From: Auanema rhodensis
Lineage: Eukaryota > Nematoda > Chromadorea > Rhabditida > Rhabditidae
Reading direction: 5' to 3'
Assembly (NCBI GenBank): GCA_964057225.1
Contig: OZ059899.1
Location: 13,614,001 to 13,678,000 of the forward strand
DNA length: 64,000 nt
The position numbers and the translations under genes were made by a program. Shown one piece after another: positions 23,785 to 35,700 of this stretch. Position 1 is the first letter of the stretch. Every line of letters begins with the position of its first letter. Under the pieces are notes generated by a model. The model was not told the origin of the DNA. It ran no database searches and worked only from the letters and a program-made list of their open reading frames with translations.

Positions 23785-26323
23785 CGTCTCATATCTCTGT
23801 TATTCCTTCTTTCCAATTGAAATTTCCAATTTCAATGTCGTTCTTTTTGAATTAATGAGATTATGAATATGACGAATATCTAAGTATTTACAATACTTTT
23901 CATTCAATTTCAGCCATCTGTGCTCAGGATTTTATTTAAAAGAATATGAAAGCTTTTTCATATTTTAATTTATAGTCAATATATTATCCATCTATCTATC
24001 TATCTATCTATCTTATTTATTTTTTTCTTATTTCATTAATAAAATATTTGTTTAGAATTCCTTGAATACTTTGATGTTGAACTAAATTTAAATAAATCTT
24101 GTTATTTGCCCTTTAAACGCCATGAAATTCCCCCATGTCATTACATACGTATGAACTTCTTTTCAACAACTTCTACAGCTTATGCTCAATCTAATCGTTT
24201 CTCTCAACCTCCCTTTCTCACTTTCTCTCTCCTTACCTTCATCTTTACCCTCTCGGCGCTCAACTAATTGTCTTTTCTTTTACAGTTGGCTTTATCGTAT
24301 CCGACCTTCCGTTATTCATCGACCTTTTGCTGAGCAGAAAGTCAACCAATTCACCAACTCGTTCTCGGATTGTGCAGCAAATCCAAATCAATACCGTTGG
24401 CATCCACATCCATTACCAAAGCAGGAAAATGTTGATTTCGTTGAGGTATAACTATATATATTTCTATTTCTTAACTATAACTAACTATATGATTATAGAG
24501 TCTTTATACAGTTTGTGGAGGAGGTGATGTTATTTCCAGAAATGGCTTATCTATTCATTTGTATTCCTGTAACACATCTATGGAATCTAGTGCATTTTAC
24601 AACGCTGATGGGGATTTCTTAATTGGTTTGTATAACCTATATCATATAGTTAAACGTCTGAACTTGTTTTATACCTAGTTATCAAACTTATTTTATACAA
24701 TGAATTACAAACCTTAAAAACTTAAAATGAAAACAAGCTGAATGATTCGGTTTCAGTTCCTCAACAAGGAGCTCTTGAAGTTACAACTGAATTTGGACGT
24801 TTGCTTGTCGAACCTCAGCAAATCATTGTCATTCCACAAGGAATTCGCTTTTCCGTCGGTGTTAACGGACCATCACGTGGATATATTCTTGAAGTATATG
24901 GAACTCATTTCCAACTTCCAGATCTTGGACCAATTGGTGCGTATTTGGCTTTAATTTATCTTATAAAGCTACTGAATTCTTTAGGCGCTAATGGCTTAGC
25001 TAATCCACGCGACTTTGAAACACCAGTTGCTTGGTTCGAAGATGTCGATAAGCCATTCACAATCATCAGCAAATATCAGGGAGCTTTCTTCCATGCTGAA
25101 CAGGTAATCCTCTTTTCCCCACAAAATAAAACGTCATTTCCTTCTTGATATATGAATAAAATTGAATATATTATATTTCATTAACTTAAAACTACTGATA
25201 TTGCTTGCTTTCTGTTCTGAATTGCGTGACAAGTTGCTTGAATCGAACGCTCTGGTGCACGTGAACTTCTAACTTCTCTTACACCGATATGCTATACGTA
25301 ACCTTTTCACGTGGCTTATAAAGTAAAAGTTCACGTATTGAATGAATGCAAGTAGTTGTTGTCTTCACTCCATACGTGAACTTTTACTTTGACACGTAAA
25401 ATGCGCGCGTAGTTTAAAAAACAAAAATCATTGAAGCATAGTTGCAGTTGCTGATGAGCTTTATTTTGAGTTGCAGCTGAGACTCCAACTTAAGCAAAGC
25501 TTTGTAACCAACCTTTCTTTAACTTTTGCAACTCATGTTTGCATCCATCTTGCATTTCAAAGTTTGAAGAAATTTCTTAAGCCCCTGTTACAATGCTCAT
25601 AATCCTATAGACATGTATACGTTTTTCAAATAAATTTTTATTTCTTCAGGATCATTCTCCATTTGATGTTGTTGCTTGGCATGGAAACTATGTTCCATAT
25701 CGCTATGATTTACGTCGTTTCAACGTCATCAACACGGTTTCCTTCGATCACTGTGTAAGCAAATCATTTCAAAATTTATGTTCTTACTTGTTTCATTACA
25801 GGATCCTTCAATCTTTACCGTTTTAACTGCTCCATCCGTTAAGCATGGTACTGCTATTGCTGATTTCGTGATTTTCCCTCCTCGTTGGGGTGTAGCTGAT
25901 GATACCTTCCGACCACCATACTATCATCGTAACTGCATGTCTGAGTACATGGGATTGATTTCTGGCGTCTATGAAGCTAAGGAAGGCGGTTTCCGTCCAG
26001 GAGGTAAGCATACTCAAACGAACTCTTAGTTTTATGAACAATAATTTGAGGTGGATCACTTCACTCTATCATGACACCCCACGGACCAGATTTCACTTGC
26101 TTCGAGAAGGCTTCCAACGACGATTTGAAACCAGCACGTGTAGCTGATGGCACCATGGTAAATCAAGAATATTGTAATGAAAAAATAATTGTAATTACAG
26201 TCATTTATGTTTGAAAGTTCCTTGAATATGGCTATTACCAACTGGGCTCAAACAGATAATGTTGACGTGGATTACTATAAGGATTGGCAGCCATTGAAGA
26301 AGCACTTCGTTCTACCCAAATAA
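16420..26323 (+). CDS. hgo-1: Homogentisate 1,2-dioxygenase
   Basis: Fe(II) ring-cleaving enzyme of tyrosine and phenylalanine breakdown, converting homogentisate to maleylacetoacetate. Exons: 16420-16446, 23401-23490, 23653-23729, 24286-24445, 24499-24625, 24757-24936, 24985-25103, 25650-25754, 25802-26003, 26051-26157, 26201-26323. All phases agree and give about 438 residues, against 445 in human HGD. The first exon is only nine codons (MAPSVEFSE). It was chosen because it is in phase, has a strong donor and leads directly into [13 protein letters not shown], the family's N-terminal signature. Other landmarks: [26 protein letters not shown] and [13 protein letters not shown], which holds the iron-binding His and Glu. 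[14 protein letters not shown] carries the other His. Intron 1 is about 6.95 kb, more than ten times any other in the gene, and packed with CT/GA tracts. A hairpin sits in intron 7. The small-first-exon assignment is the least certain part. Confidence 0.95.
18348..18378. repeat. TGCTTA hexamer array
   Basis: About five head-to-tail copies of the hexamer tgctta, inside the first intron of hgo-1. It is a simple microsatellite. The unit differs from the common CT, GA and ATCT arrays elsewhere in the window. Confidence 0.8.
20079..20176. repeat. Long (CT)n microsatellite
   Basis: Nearly 100 bp of CT dinucleotides with two CCCT interruptions, within hgo-1 intron 1. It is one of the longest pyrimidine tracts in the window. 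Confidence 0.95.
21018..21090. repeat. Interrupted (CT)n/(CTTT) tract
   Basis: CT repeats broken by TTT and TTTAT insertions, within hgo-1 intron 1. Another imperfect tract lies at 21757-21792. Confidence 0.9.
21421..21491. repeat. Long perfect (GA)n microsatellite
   Basis: About 34 uninterrupted GA units in hgo-1 intron 1. The purine strand is here on the sense side, opposite to most tracts in this intron. Confidence 0.95.
25320..25390. repeat. Perfect 19-bp stem hairpin in hgo-1 intron 7
   Basis: The arm at 25320-25338 (aaagtaaaagttcacgtat) is matched exactly, inverted, by 25372-25390, leaving a 33-nt loop. The core cacgtgaactt-like motif occurs again nearby at about 25258-25268. The size resembles a small hairpin RNA or the end of a MITE. 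No gene function is implied by sequence alone. Confidence 0.75.
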
Positions 26324-26477
26324 GTTAAGAAAGAAGAAGAGTTTTTTCTCTTTTTCAAATACTATATAAGGAATATATATATATATTATATTTTTTCTTT
26401 ACTATTACATCATATATGTTTTCAAATGATTTAGTTTTATCCCAAATATCTCCCTGGCCCCGTCTCCACTCTCTCTC

Positions 26478-26521
<44 letters not shown>

Positions 26522-26731
26522 CTTTCTCTAAAACTTCTGTGCCTATATCTATATCTATACTATATATTTTACTCTTTTTAACTCATAATAAACGTTTAAA
26601 AACATTAATTATTCTGTTAACTATTACATAGAATGTTATATAAGAGTTCATAACTCTTTAAATATATTTTATATTCTCTTTTAATATCGTTTTCTATTGC
26701 TTTTTCTTTATTATTAATAAGATTTTTCATT

Positions 26732-26741
26732 ATTTTAGTCC
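26732..26741 (+). promoter_or_regulatory. Possible SL trans-splice acceptor
   Basis: A T-rich run ending tattttag (to 26738) lies three bases before the ATG of the acidic-protein gene and about 415 nt after the hgo-1 stop codon. A nematode downstream-operon gene would look like this, but a simple 5' UTR intron would too. Confidence 0.4.
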
Positions 26742-27577
26742 ATGAATGTATCTCCCATTGCTTCAACTACATCTAATGGTTACGTCAAATACCAAATAAA
26801 GCCATCAGGTTCATTCATTTTCTTCAAATAACATCATTGTTTATCATTTATATAGGAATGCCACGTATTCTTGCTGAAGATGCTGATGTATTTTCATTAG
26901 AAGATCATGATGAGGAGCCACGAGATGTTCAAGATGAACGAAATAGGTAAGTGTTATGTTGTATTCCAAGTTTGTGTTTCAATCCCCGTTTCTCTCTCTC
27001 TCTCTCTCTCTGTTCTGCCAGCTTTAAGCTGATTTTTCAATGTCTGTTGTTTAGCCAGACAATAATCTGCTTTTTCCACGAAAAGCATCATTTCGAGATA
27101 TAACTGAAAATAGATATTACTAATCGTTTGACGTCATTCAAATCAATGATCTCCTATTCCTCCCCCTCCTACTAGTTCTGTCTTTTTCTAATAAAATTTT
27201 AAAAATCAAATCAAATTTAATCTTATAAAACAAAAATTTAAATTTATAAATTCTAGATTACCTGTTAAAGAAGAAGAAAAATCACGTTTATTTGACTGTC
27301 CATTAGATAGTGATGATGAAAAAGAAGATGAAGAAGAACAAATGTCTAAACTTCGTAATGGTGATGATCGTCAGAATACACGTTCACATCGTAAGTCGTT
27401 TTCATCTGAATTTCTTATTCACAACAACTTATCGCAGAAGCTGTTGGAAGCAAAAAGGAATGTAGTCGATTAACTGATTCATTTGACTTGGATGGAGATT
27501 CTCTATCAGATGAATTAGATTTACTTCCACCAATGCCAGGTGCACCAAATGCAAATTCATCATGGATGAATAAGTAA
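26742..27577 (+). CDS. Small acidic protein of unknown function
   Basis: Four exons, 26742-26808, 26856-26946, 27257-27390 and 27438-27577, join in phase to give about 143 residues. I do not recognise it. The N-terminus is Ser/Thr-rich (MNVSPIASTTSNGYVKYQ). The middle is strongly acidic (DHDEEPRDVQDERN, then DSDDEKEDEEEQ). The C-terminus ends in a distinctive DLLPPMPGAPNANSSWMNK. There is no signal peptide, membrane segment or Cys pattern. It sits on the same strand 419 nt after hgo-1 with an acceptor-like sequence just before the ATG, so the two may be co-transcribed. Splice sites are standard. It could be a nuclear or ribosome-associated acidic factor, but that is a guess. That it is a real gene rests on consistent phases across four exons. 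Confidence 0.65.
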
Positions 27578-29489
27578 TATCATATACTATATCTATATAG
27601 TTAATATAATTAATTTTAGATTTCATCGTTTAAACTGCTGTAATCCTCGAATACCGAATAAATGTGTGATTCAATAACAAACGGATAGTTCATTCATCTC
27701 AACTTATCTACTCAACTCTCAACTTATTCACGCTCCTATCTTATTTCAAAAATTATAACTTTATAGGATCTAATCACTATAATCCTTCATATTAATCAAC
27801 TTGTTCATCAATTTCTCATTAATTTTGATCTTATTTTCCATAATTCATCTCTTGAATGTACGGGTATCATTCTATTATTTCTGATCTCTCACTCACGACT
27901 AGTCCTACTACTTTTGATCTTATTTCACAAACTTTTTCTCCATTAATCTTAATTATATGCTCAAATTGCAATAATCATATTATTATTTTTTTAATAATAA
28001 TAATATTTATTTCAATATTAAATAAACTTTTTTTAATTTTTAATTTTTATAATTCAAATCAGCTGCATCTAATATCCAAAAATAGAATAGAAGGATATGT
28101 ATGTCATATCATAAAGCATTAACTATCACAGCAGATCCATAAACAAAAGGAAAATTTTTGTTTAAAAAACAGCATTTTTCATCATAAAACTTGAGATTTC
28201 ATTCAAGTTTTCATGTTTTTTCGTGTAGTCATTCAACGTTTTTTCAAAAACTTTAAAAACTTATTAGCAATACATGTATATACATGGATGTAGATTTGTA
28301 TTATTATGATGTATTATATATTTAAAAATTAAAAAAAAAAACAAATATGAATTAAAACTTATCAAACAAACATTAGTTGAAGTTTTAAGTTTTGATTTAT
28401 AAAAGTTTAAGATTCATCTCGTGATATGATCTGAGCAATTCATTCTATACTTGGGTAAGTCGACTACACCAACTCAAATTTGACTTTTCTAAGCTAAAAG
28501 TCGAGAGTTGTTTCAAAACTAAGAAACCTGAATCAACTTGAAAGTGGGTGTCTTCAGAAATTTTGAAAGTGAACGATGTTCAAGTACAATACATTCATTC
28601 ATTCATGAATTATGTCCATGTAAAAGCTAATGATTTGTATTTTAATTTTAATTATTTCATTTCAATATTTTTAATTTTTTTTTCAGAAAATGATGAATTG
28701 ATGTTAATTTTTCTGTATTTTTGTGTGAAATATTGCTATATGTATATACAATTTTATAATTTTTGTTATATTTTTGGCTTTTTTTTGGATTTAATTATAA
28801 ATCATCGTTTTTCATTTTTATCAATTTTTTCTTTAATTTTCTTCCTGGTTTTTTTTTCAAAATTTACATTTATTTTCTTATTTTATTTATTAAATTTCAA
28901 CATTTGATTTATTTTTCTTCTAAAAATAATCTCTAAAATCATAGATAAATCAAAGGATTTTCATTTTTATTGTAGTTTTCAGTTGTTTTACAGGGAATTA
29001 TGAAATTTTCATGTTTCACATGTTCTTAATGCTATTTAGTTTATAAATAAATTCAAAAATATTTGCTAATTAAATCTTCAAAACATATGAACAGCTTATG
29101 CAGATGGCTATGTCTTTGCTTCTGCTTATAAGCCTTTTCGGCTCTTCTGCATATGTTGCCACCCCTCCACCCTCCACCCCTCTCCGGCTCAATTCATGAA
29201 TAGAAAAAATATGTTGGAGAAATTATTTTTCATAGAATATTATATGATATAAGTTGTTTCCAAAAATCAATAAAAGAAAAAAATTATCTAATTATTTAGT
29301 TTTTTTCTATCCCTGTTATCCGCTGGTTATAATAATAATAGCAAGTCTAAGCTTAGGCTTAAACCTAAGTTTAAACTTGAGTCTGAAAATTACAAAACTT
29401 AGGGCAGTTAATAAATCTAAACCTTAGTTACTAGATATCTTTTTAATTTAATGAATCGAGAAAAATCTTTCAGCAATTAAACTTATTCT

Positions 29490-29545
<56 letters not shown>

Positions 29546-29585
29546 ATTCCAATTCATCTATCTAACTACATAGTATACAGGAATA
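27578..29585. other. AT-rich intergenic region
   Basis: About 2 kb with no supportable gene. Long A/T runs dominate. Open frames at 27856-28122 and 28548-28907 are Ile/Phe/Leu/Asn-rich and follow base composition. A nearly palindromic stretch (aagcttaggcttaaacctaag) lies at about 29348-29368. Confidence 0.6.
29493..29546. repeat. (CT)n microsatellite upstream of the 7TM gene
   Basis: About 25 CT units ending 40 bp before the start codon of the 7TM gene, so it lies in its promoter or 5' UTR. Confidence 0.9.
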
Positions 29586-31323
29586 ATGGAAGAAGTTCCA
29601 AAAGATTTACCAGATCCAACATTCTTTGATTTAACTTCAAATGTTGTCAGTGTTATATCATTAATTTTCTTTCTTTTAAATATTTTTTTATTTTACAAAT
29701 CAACAAATAAAAATGAATCAATAGAATATAAATATACTTCATTTATTCAATGTGTAAGTTTATTTTTATTTTTACGTAAGTTTTTAATAATTTTTTCAGA
29801 TATCATTGTTCTTAGGTTGCTTAATTTGGACATTTTTTGCTCGTCTTTATCAAGTTCCAAATGAACATTATTATTATTGTGAAGGACATTTAATGGGATT
29901 ATCTTGTATGTTTTGGTCAATTATGTTTAATTTATTCCATGGAATCCAAACAGCTTTATTAACAATGTCATTCTTATATCGTTGGGAAATTCTATCAGAT
30001 TCTGATCACATACTGAAGGTAATTACATCTATCTATCTATCTATCTATCCAGATGATCTATTCATCAATTCTTCTAACTATATATATATATATATTTCTT
30101 AGAATAAATTATTCTTTTATGGAATATATATAACAAAGATTATTATTTTTCCTATTTCATTAGGATATACGTTCTGGTTTGTATCAGATCCTGATTATGA
30201 TATACATCAACATAGTTCAAATGTAATTTCACTTTTTTCCTTTCAATTGCTTCGACGAAATATTGAAAATCCAATTATTTTTTCAAGTTTAATGAAGTTC
30301 AAATTCAATTTCTATTGGAAAGATCATTCACTTATCTACCTAGTTCACGTGTTTTGGGTACAATTACATATTTAGCTGTTGGATCAATAATAAATCTTAC
30401 ATCACAGATTGTAAGTTATAGATATGGATCAGATCCGCATTTTAATCTTTCGGATCAGACCGTTTTCCGGGTTCTGCATAGTTTACTAGAAATCTGAATG
30501 TATGCTTCTTAGGTGCTTACTCAAGTGACTTGTGCCCCTATCTTTTTGTTTTTGAAAAATTAAGAAATTTAAAAAAATTAAATAAAATCCCAAAATTTAA
30601 CAAGAAGACTGATCCGGTCCGGTCCGGTCCGCAAGATCCGCAGTATATTATATAGTTAGGATTATGTTTTTTTAGTTTAAAAATCAAAAATACAGATATT
30701 CGTGTAGCAAAATCACAATTTTTGCCCATCAATCTAATACATTTTAAGATTATATTGATTCAAACTTTGTATAAACTTTGTATAAACTTTATACAAACCT
30801 TAGAATAATTTCAGATTATTATAGTTTCTGTTTATAAGATTGTAAAACAAATTAAACAAAAAGAATTAATAATATCAAGTAAAGCAGCTATGTATCATCG
30901 GGCTGTCTTGAAAGCTTTATCAATTCAAGTATATTCACTCTTCTTCTTTCATCTGCTATTTCTTATTTTTTTTTCAGACAATTTGTATTACAATATCCTT
31001 AATAGGAGCTTTCAGTATAGCTGATCTTCAAGTATTTTTTGAAATTCCAAATAGTTAATAAAACCATTTTATATAATTAATATAATTATCTTTTTAAGTT
31101 TTACAAGAATTATCACTTATTATCTATGGATGTGCATATATTATGAATACTTTAACTAATTTTTATTTTAATTCTTTATATAAGGAAACTATTAAAAAAA
31201 CATTTATATCAGTATTAAAGGTTTATTTACATATACATATTATTGTAATTATTTTTTATTTTTCAGATTCAAAATGCTGTTATGTCACAAATTAATTCAA
31301 AAATTACTCCAAATAATCAATAA
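29586..31323 (+). CDS. Seven-transmembrane receptor-like protein
   Basis: Probable nematode chemosensory-type GPCR. Exons: 29586-29753, 29800-30018, 30103-30222, 30288-30410, 30815-30928, 30978-31053, 31099-31220, 31267-31323; 332 residues, all phases agreeing. Hydrophobic segments lie at roughly residues 19-42, 57-75, 88-116, 130-155, 183-212, 249-269 and 277-298. The N-terminus (MEEVPKDLPDPTFFDL) is short and lacks a signal peptide. The last segment is followed by a basic tail (YKETIKKTF), as in many nematode serpentine receptors. There is no clear DRY motif after TM3 (it reads FLYRWE). I place it with nematode 7TM chemoreceptor families by topology and feel only and cannot assign an sr class. 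Gln, Asn and Ile codons are frequent because the gene is AT-rich. Confidence 0.7.
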
Positions 31324-32705
31324 ATTTATTTTAATATATAAAAAATAAATATTCTCTATATATATATTTCTCTAATATGGTATAATTAATAATGAAAATT
31401 TTAAAATTGAATAAACATTTGTATTTCCTCACTACATTTTTCATTTTCGAAAAAAAAAATTAATTTTTTTTTGTATTACAATATTCATTTTTTTTTATTT
31501 TCTAAAAATATTATTATTATTATTATTTAAATTTATGTGTAATGTTCATAACTTGAATATCATAATTTTGAGTTAAAAAAAACTTGAAGCATGAATTGTA
31601 TTCATACATGTTCTTCCTGGTTGAAACATGAAGCATATAGCTGTCCCTCTGTAGCAAATATTTATATCTGGATGTATCGAATTCTCAGTGATTGATCGTC
31701 CGATCAATGCTACTTCTATGTTCGAAATACCGTTAATGTCCTTACTCGTCTTTCCCAACAGAGTTATTCGTAGCAATGTCTACTTACGACTTCCAGGACT
31801 TTTCTAGATCTTATGAATCCTTGTTGCTTAGCATGCTGACTCATTGCAATGCTACTCAGGTCTGACCGGAAGAATCTGTGCTCTCACAGACGTAGGTACT
31901 CCATTTTTAGGAAAACAACGGCCTCAGTAAATTTCTTTTACTGAATAGTCTGTGAATTCACAGACGTGATTAATCTCTCTGAGGGATTTGTTTGAGATGA
32001 GCAGTCCTAATAACTGCCTTGATGGAGATATCAGTGTGTTGTGAAGATTGCGAAACAACAAACTAAATCATCTAAGAAACTAAGAAATTTTACCTATTTA
32101 TACTCAATTGCTTCCGTCCGAAGTCTTGTACTTTGGTCACATCATCCTCTCTCTCTCTCTCTCTCTCTCTTTCTGAGTTATCAGTATGCTTCATGTGCTC
32201 ATCTTCACTAACTATATCATATAATAATAATAAAATTGTTTATATAAAGTAGAAGTAATTGACAATATCTAATACACAAAATGAATATACGATAAACAGA
32301 AAGAAATAATGAATGATTGATTGATCTAAAGATCAAAAAAAAAATAAATAGCCTACTGTCATTTTGTATTTTTTTTTCTTTTTTTTTCTTTTCGAAAAAA
32401 AAATTGACATAAATGGAATAGTAATGATGAGAAAAGAAAAAGATCATTATAGAATGATGACCAATTATAGATCAAATAGAATACAGTAATGAGTGAATGA
32501 ATATGACCATGGGGTGGGATGGGGGAAGGGATTGTTGAAAATTCTCAGAAACAGCGTACGTAATGGACGACTCTTAGAAGAAAAAAAGTTGTTTTTGTTG
32601 ATTAAAATACATATTTAAGTAAATATTTTTGTAAATATAATATATATATATATATATTTAAACTTCTTAATGTACATAAAATATTTCAGATTATCTTTGA
32701 TTTGC
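31324..32705. other. Intergenic region between convergent genes
   Basis: The 7TM gene (+) and the DOMON gene (-) converge here. AATAAA at about 31345 suits the 7TM gene. From about 31590 to 32130 the sequence is compositionally balanced, without repeats and without a good gene model. It contains two similar short motifs, tctcacagacgtagg and attcacagacgtgat. A short CT tract lies at 32148-32170 and a G-rich patch at 32512-32532. Confidence 0.5.
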
Positions 32706-35700
32706 TTAAACTGGAACTGGTGGAGGTGTAACATTAGCACATTCTCGTTGATATCTGTTACAGCAAAGAGTTTGAACGTTCTTCACATCAGCTAATAGTT
32801 TACAAGCCTGAAGAGAGATTATCAATCCAATTAACAACTTATTCCGCAAAGTGATAAGCCTACCTTCCATTGTTGAGAAACTGAAGAGAAGTTGTGACGA
32901 TGAGCCCAATCAGCAACCTTGATGAGATAATCGTCGAAGTATGATTGACAAATCTTCAAATCATCTTGAGCACAAGCTAAAACACATTAATTTGATGATT
33001 GACTGAAACTGAAACGAGAACAGACTTTGACTTGGAATGGCAGATGTAGATGAGACGATGCCACTTGCATTTTCGGTTTTTTCGATCGCAGTCGTTGTTG
33101 TTGTGACGGAATTATCAGCATTTACTGTAGTTTTGACTAAATGGAAGAGAGAAATGAGCAAATGATAACGAGATATGAATCTAACCTTCAGCTGGTTGCT
33201 CAGAACCAGTAACTAATGGCTCTTCACCACTTCCTTCTTGCTCATTACCCTGAAAATCAGAATTTAAGATAAGATATGAAGATAAATATCAGTCACTTAT
33301 GTATAGTTAACTATACAATATGATAAATTATGTTTTCAAAATAACCTGAGAAGAGACATTAATTGAATTAGCAGTTGATGATGTTAGCATAGGCTCAAAA
33401 GAAGAAGGAGAAGAAGAATCTACAGGAATAACTGGAGCAGAAGATGCTACCGTAGGCAAAGCAGAAGAAGAATCTACTGGCATAACTGGAGCAGAAGATG
33501 CTACAGTAGGCGAAGGAGAAGAAGAATCTACTGGCATAACTGGAGCAGAAGATGCTACAGTAGGCGAAGGAGAAGCACTTGTTGATGGATTAGCATTATC
33601 AATCAAGTTCTGAATTTATTTTGTTATTTGCATGCACTTATATAGCTTGTTGATGTTTTTGTTATTCAAGCTACACATTGCTATATCTAACTTACCACAG
33701 TAGATGAAGCATTCAAAGTTTCATTTGATTGAGAAGCATTGTTAGCAATTTCAGATGTTAGATTTGATACGGACAAGTCAAAGATTGATTGAGCCTGCTT
33801 TGGTTCGTCAGTGCGCTCTACTTCCATTCCGGAAGATTCAATCGGTGCAGCATTTTCTCCTTCGGGAGCAACCGTGTTCATGACTTCTGCGCGATTTTGA
33901 AGAAGCACAGATGGAGCTTCTGTCAAAACTGCATCATTGTTTTCAGCTGGCTTAACAGTTGTTGAAACGACATCAATATTTGCAGGAGGGGTAGTTGACA
34001 GTAATTGATCTGCTTCTGTTGGATTAGATAAAGCATTTGAAGCATTGTTGCCGGTGTCCACAGCCAAAACTTCTTTTGGAATATTGGAAGGAGTTGAAGC
34101 AAGGCTTTGTTCAGAAACATTGTTTGCAATTATATTTGAATCAGTATTATTGTTTAAAGGTTGTTCAGTTGGGTTAGAAAGCGCCTGAAGGTAAAAAACA
34201 TTTAAAACTAAAAACTTGTCATATATAGTTGAAGATGAAAAGCAAAAGTAACAACTATTCTAATTGAATCTGAACATACTTCAGAAGGCTGTGATGTGTT
34301 AGATGATGTAGCAGCAGCTGGTTCTTCACCTGATCCTGAATAGAAAGAACATGATTCAAGATATTTTCAGAGTTCAATGGAGCATAAACTCGTGATTCAT
34401 CAAAGATTACCTTGTAGTTCTTGAAGTTCACGTGAAGCAGATTCGAAAATTCCACCTTGCTGACCGCTTCCTTCTTCGACGACAACCTTTTCATCTTCAC
34501 GCTTAGGATTTTCGACACTCAAAAGTTCTTGTTCAGGTTCTTAAAAGAAAAAATAAATATAATTTACATATAATTGAATAAGATACTATATATAGATAGT
34601 ACAAATATAGTTCCTTAACTATACTATATTCAAGTTATTTCAATAATTTTATAATATTTGATGTATAGAAATGAAAAGAAAATGAGGCAACTAACCAGTT
34701 TCTTGAGTGAGATGCACGTTCTTCTCAACAACTGCATCTTCAATATCATTAATAGGAGGTGGTGAAGCAGCAGTAGATGACGCGGATGCCATCAAAGATG
34801 AGGACACAGATTCAGAAGTGTTGTCATCAGAGTTACATTGGTCAATGTCACAGACAGTAACAGCAACTGGTGAATCCTTAACTAGTTTTATAAGAATTGT
34901 TATAGTACATAAACTATATATATATATAGTATAAATAAATAGAAATAGAAAAGAAAAAGAAGAACATATGAACTGACTTATGAATTATAATTATAAAATA
35001 TTATATAATAAAGTATTATTATTACCTTATGTTTCTGGATTATAAAATCGTTCTTCTTCTTAGCATATGTACCACCAAGAATTGCAATTTGTACAGTAAC
35101 ACAATTATTTTGCTAAATTATAATAATATATACATATAGTTAATGTAAAATAATAATAACATACCATACGAGAAGTTAAGAATGATTTAGAGATAGCAAG
35201 ACTCAATCGTGTTTTATCATCGGCAACATCAAAAGCCTGAAACAATCAATACATAAATTATTTTTAATTTGAAGAATTAATGCTTTACTTGAAGTTTCTG
35301 AGCACTACTGATGGTTTCATCATTTTCAGGAATAGAATATCCGATACTCTTATATCCTCCAGTATGTAGTACTTTGCCATTTTCAGTAAACGCAACAACC
35401 AAGTCCATATCCTTAATTTATAATTAATTATAATAAAAATAAATTTAAAATAGTATATACAACCGATTATTCTGATTTTAAAAAATAAAATGAAAAAAAA
35501 AAAGAAATTTAAACGATGTTCACGTATATCACGTTGTTTAAATTCTGTTACACGTTAACTATTAGTATATGCTAATCAGCTTAACACCGTTTCAAATATT
35601 TAATATAGAGATAATGAATGTTATAAAGGTTGGATCAAAGGATTTTAATTTTTTTAATCAGAATTTTCAATAGAAATAATTAATAATATTATTGATTAGA

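Noticed and set aside
28548-28907. 119-codon ORF on the plus strand
   Set aside because: Phe/Ile/Leu/Tyr-rich translation of very AT-rich DNA; no start context, no homology.
29340-29370. Possible telomeric repeat (TTAGGC)
   Set aside because: Only one unit occurs within a short palindrome. An interstitial telomeric tract would show tandem copies.
31573-31776. 67-codon minus ORF as a transposon fragment
   Set aside because: No recognisable transposase or polymerase motif; too short to support.
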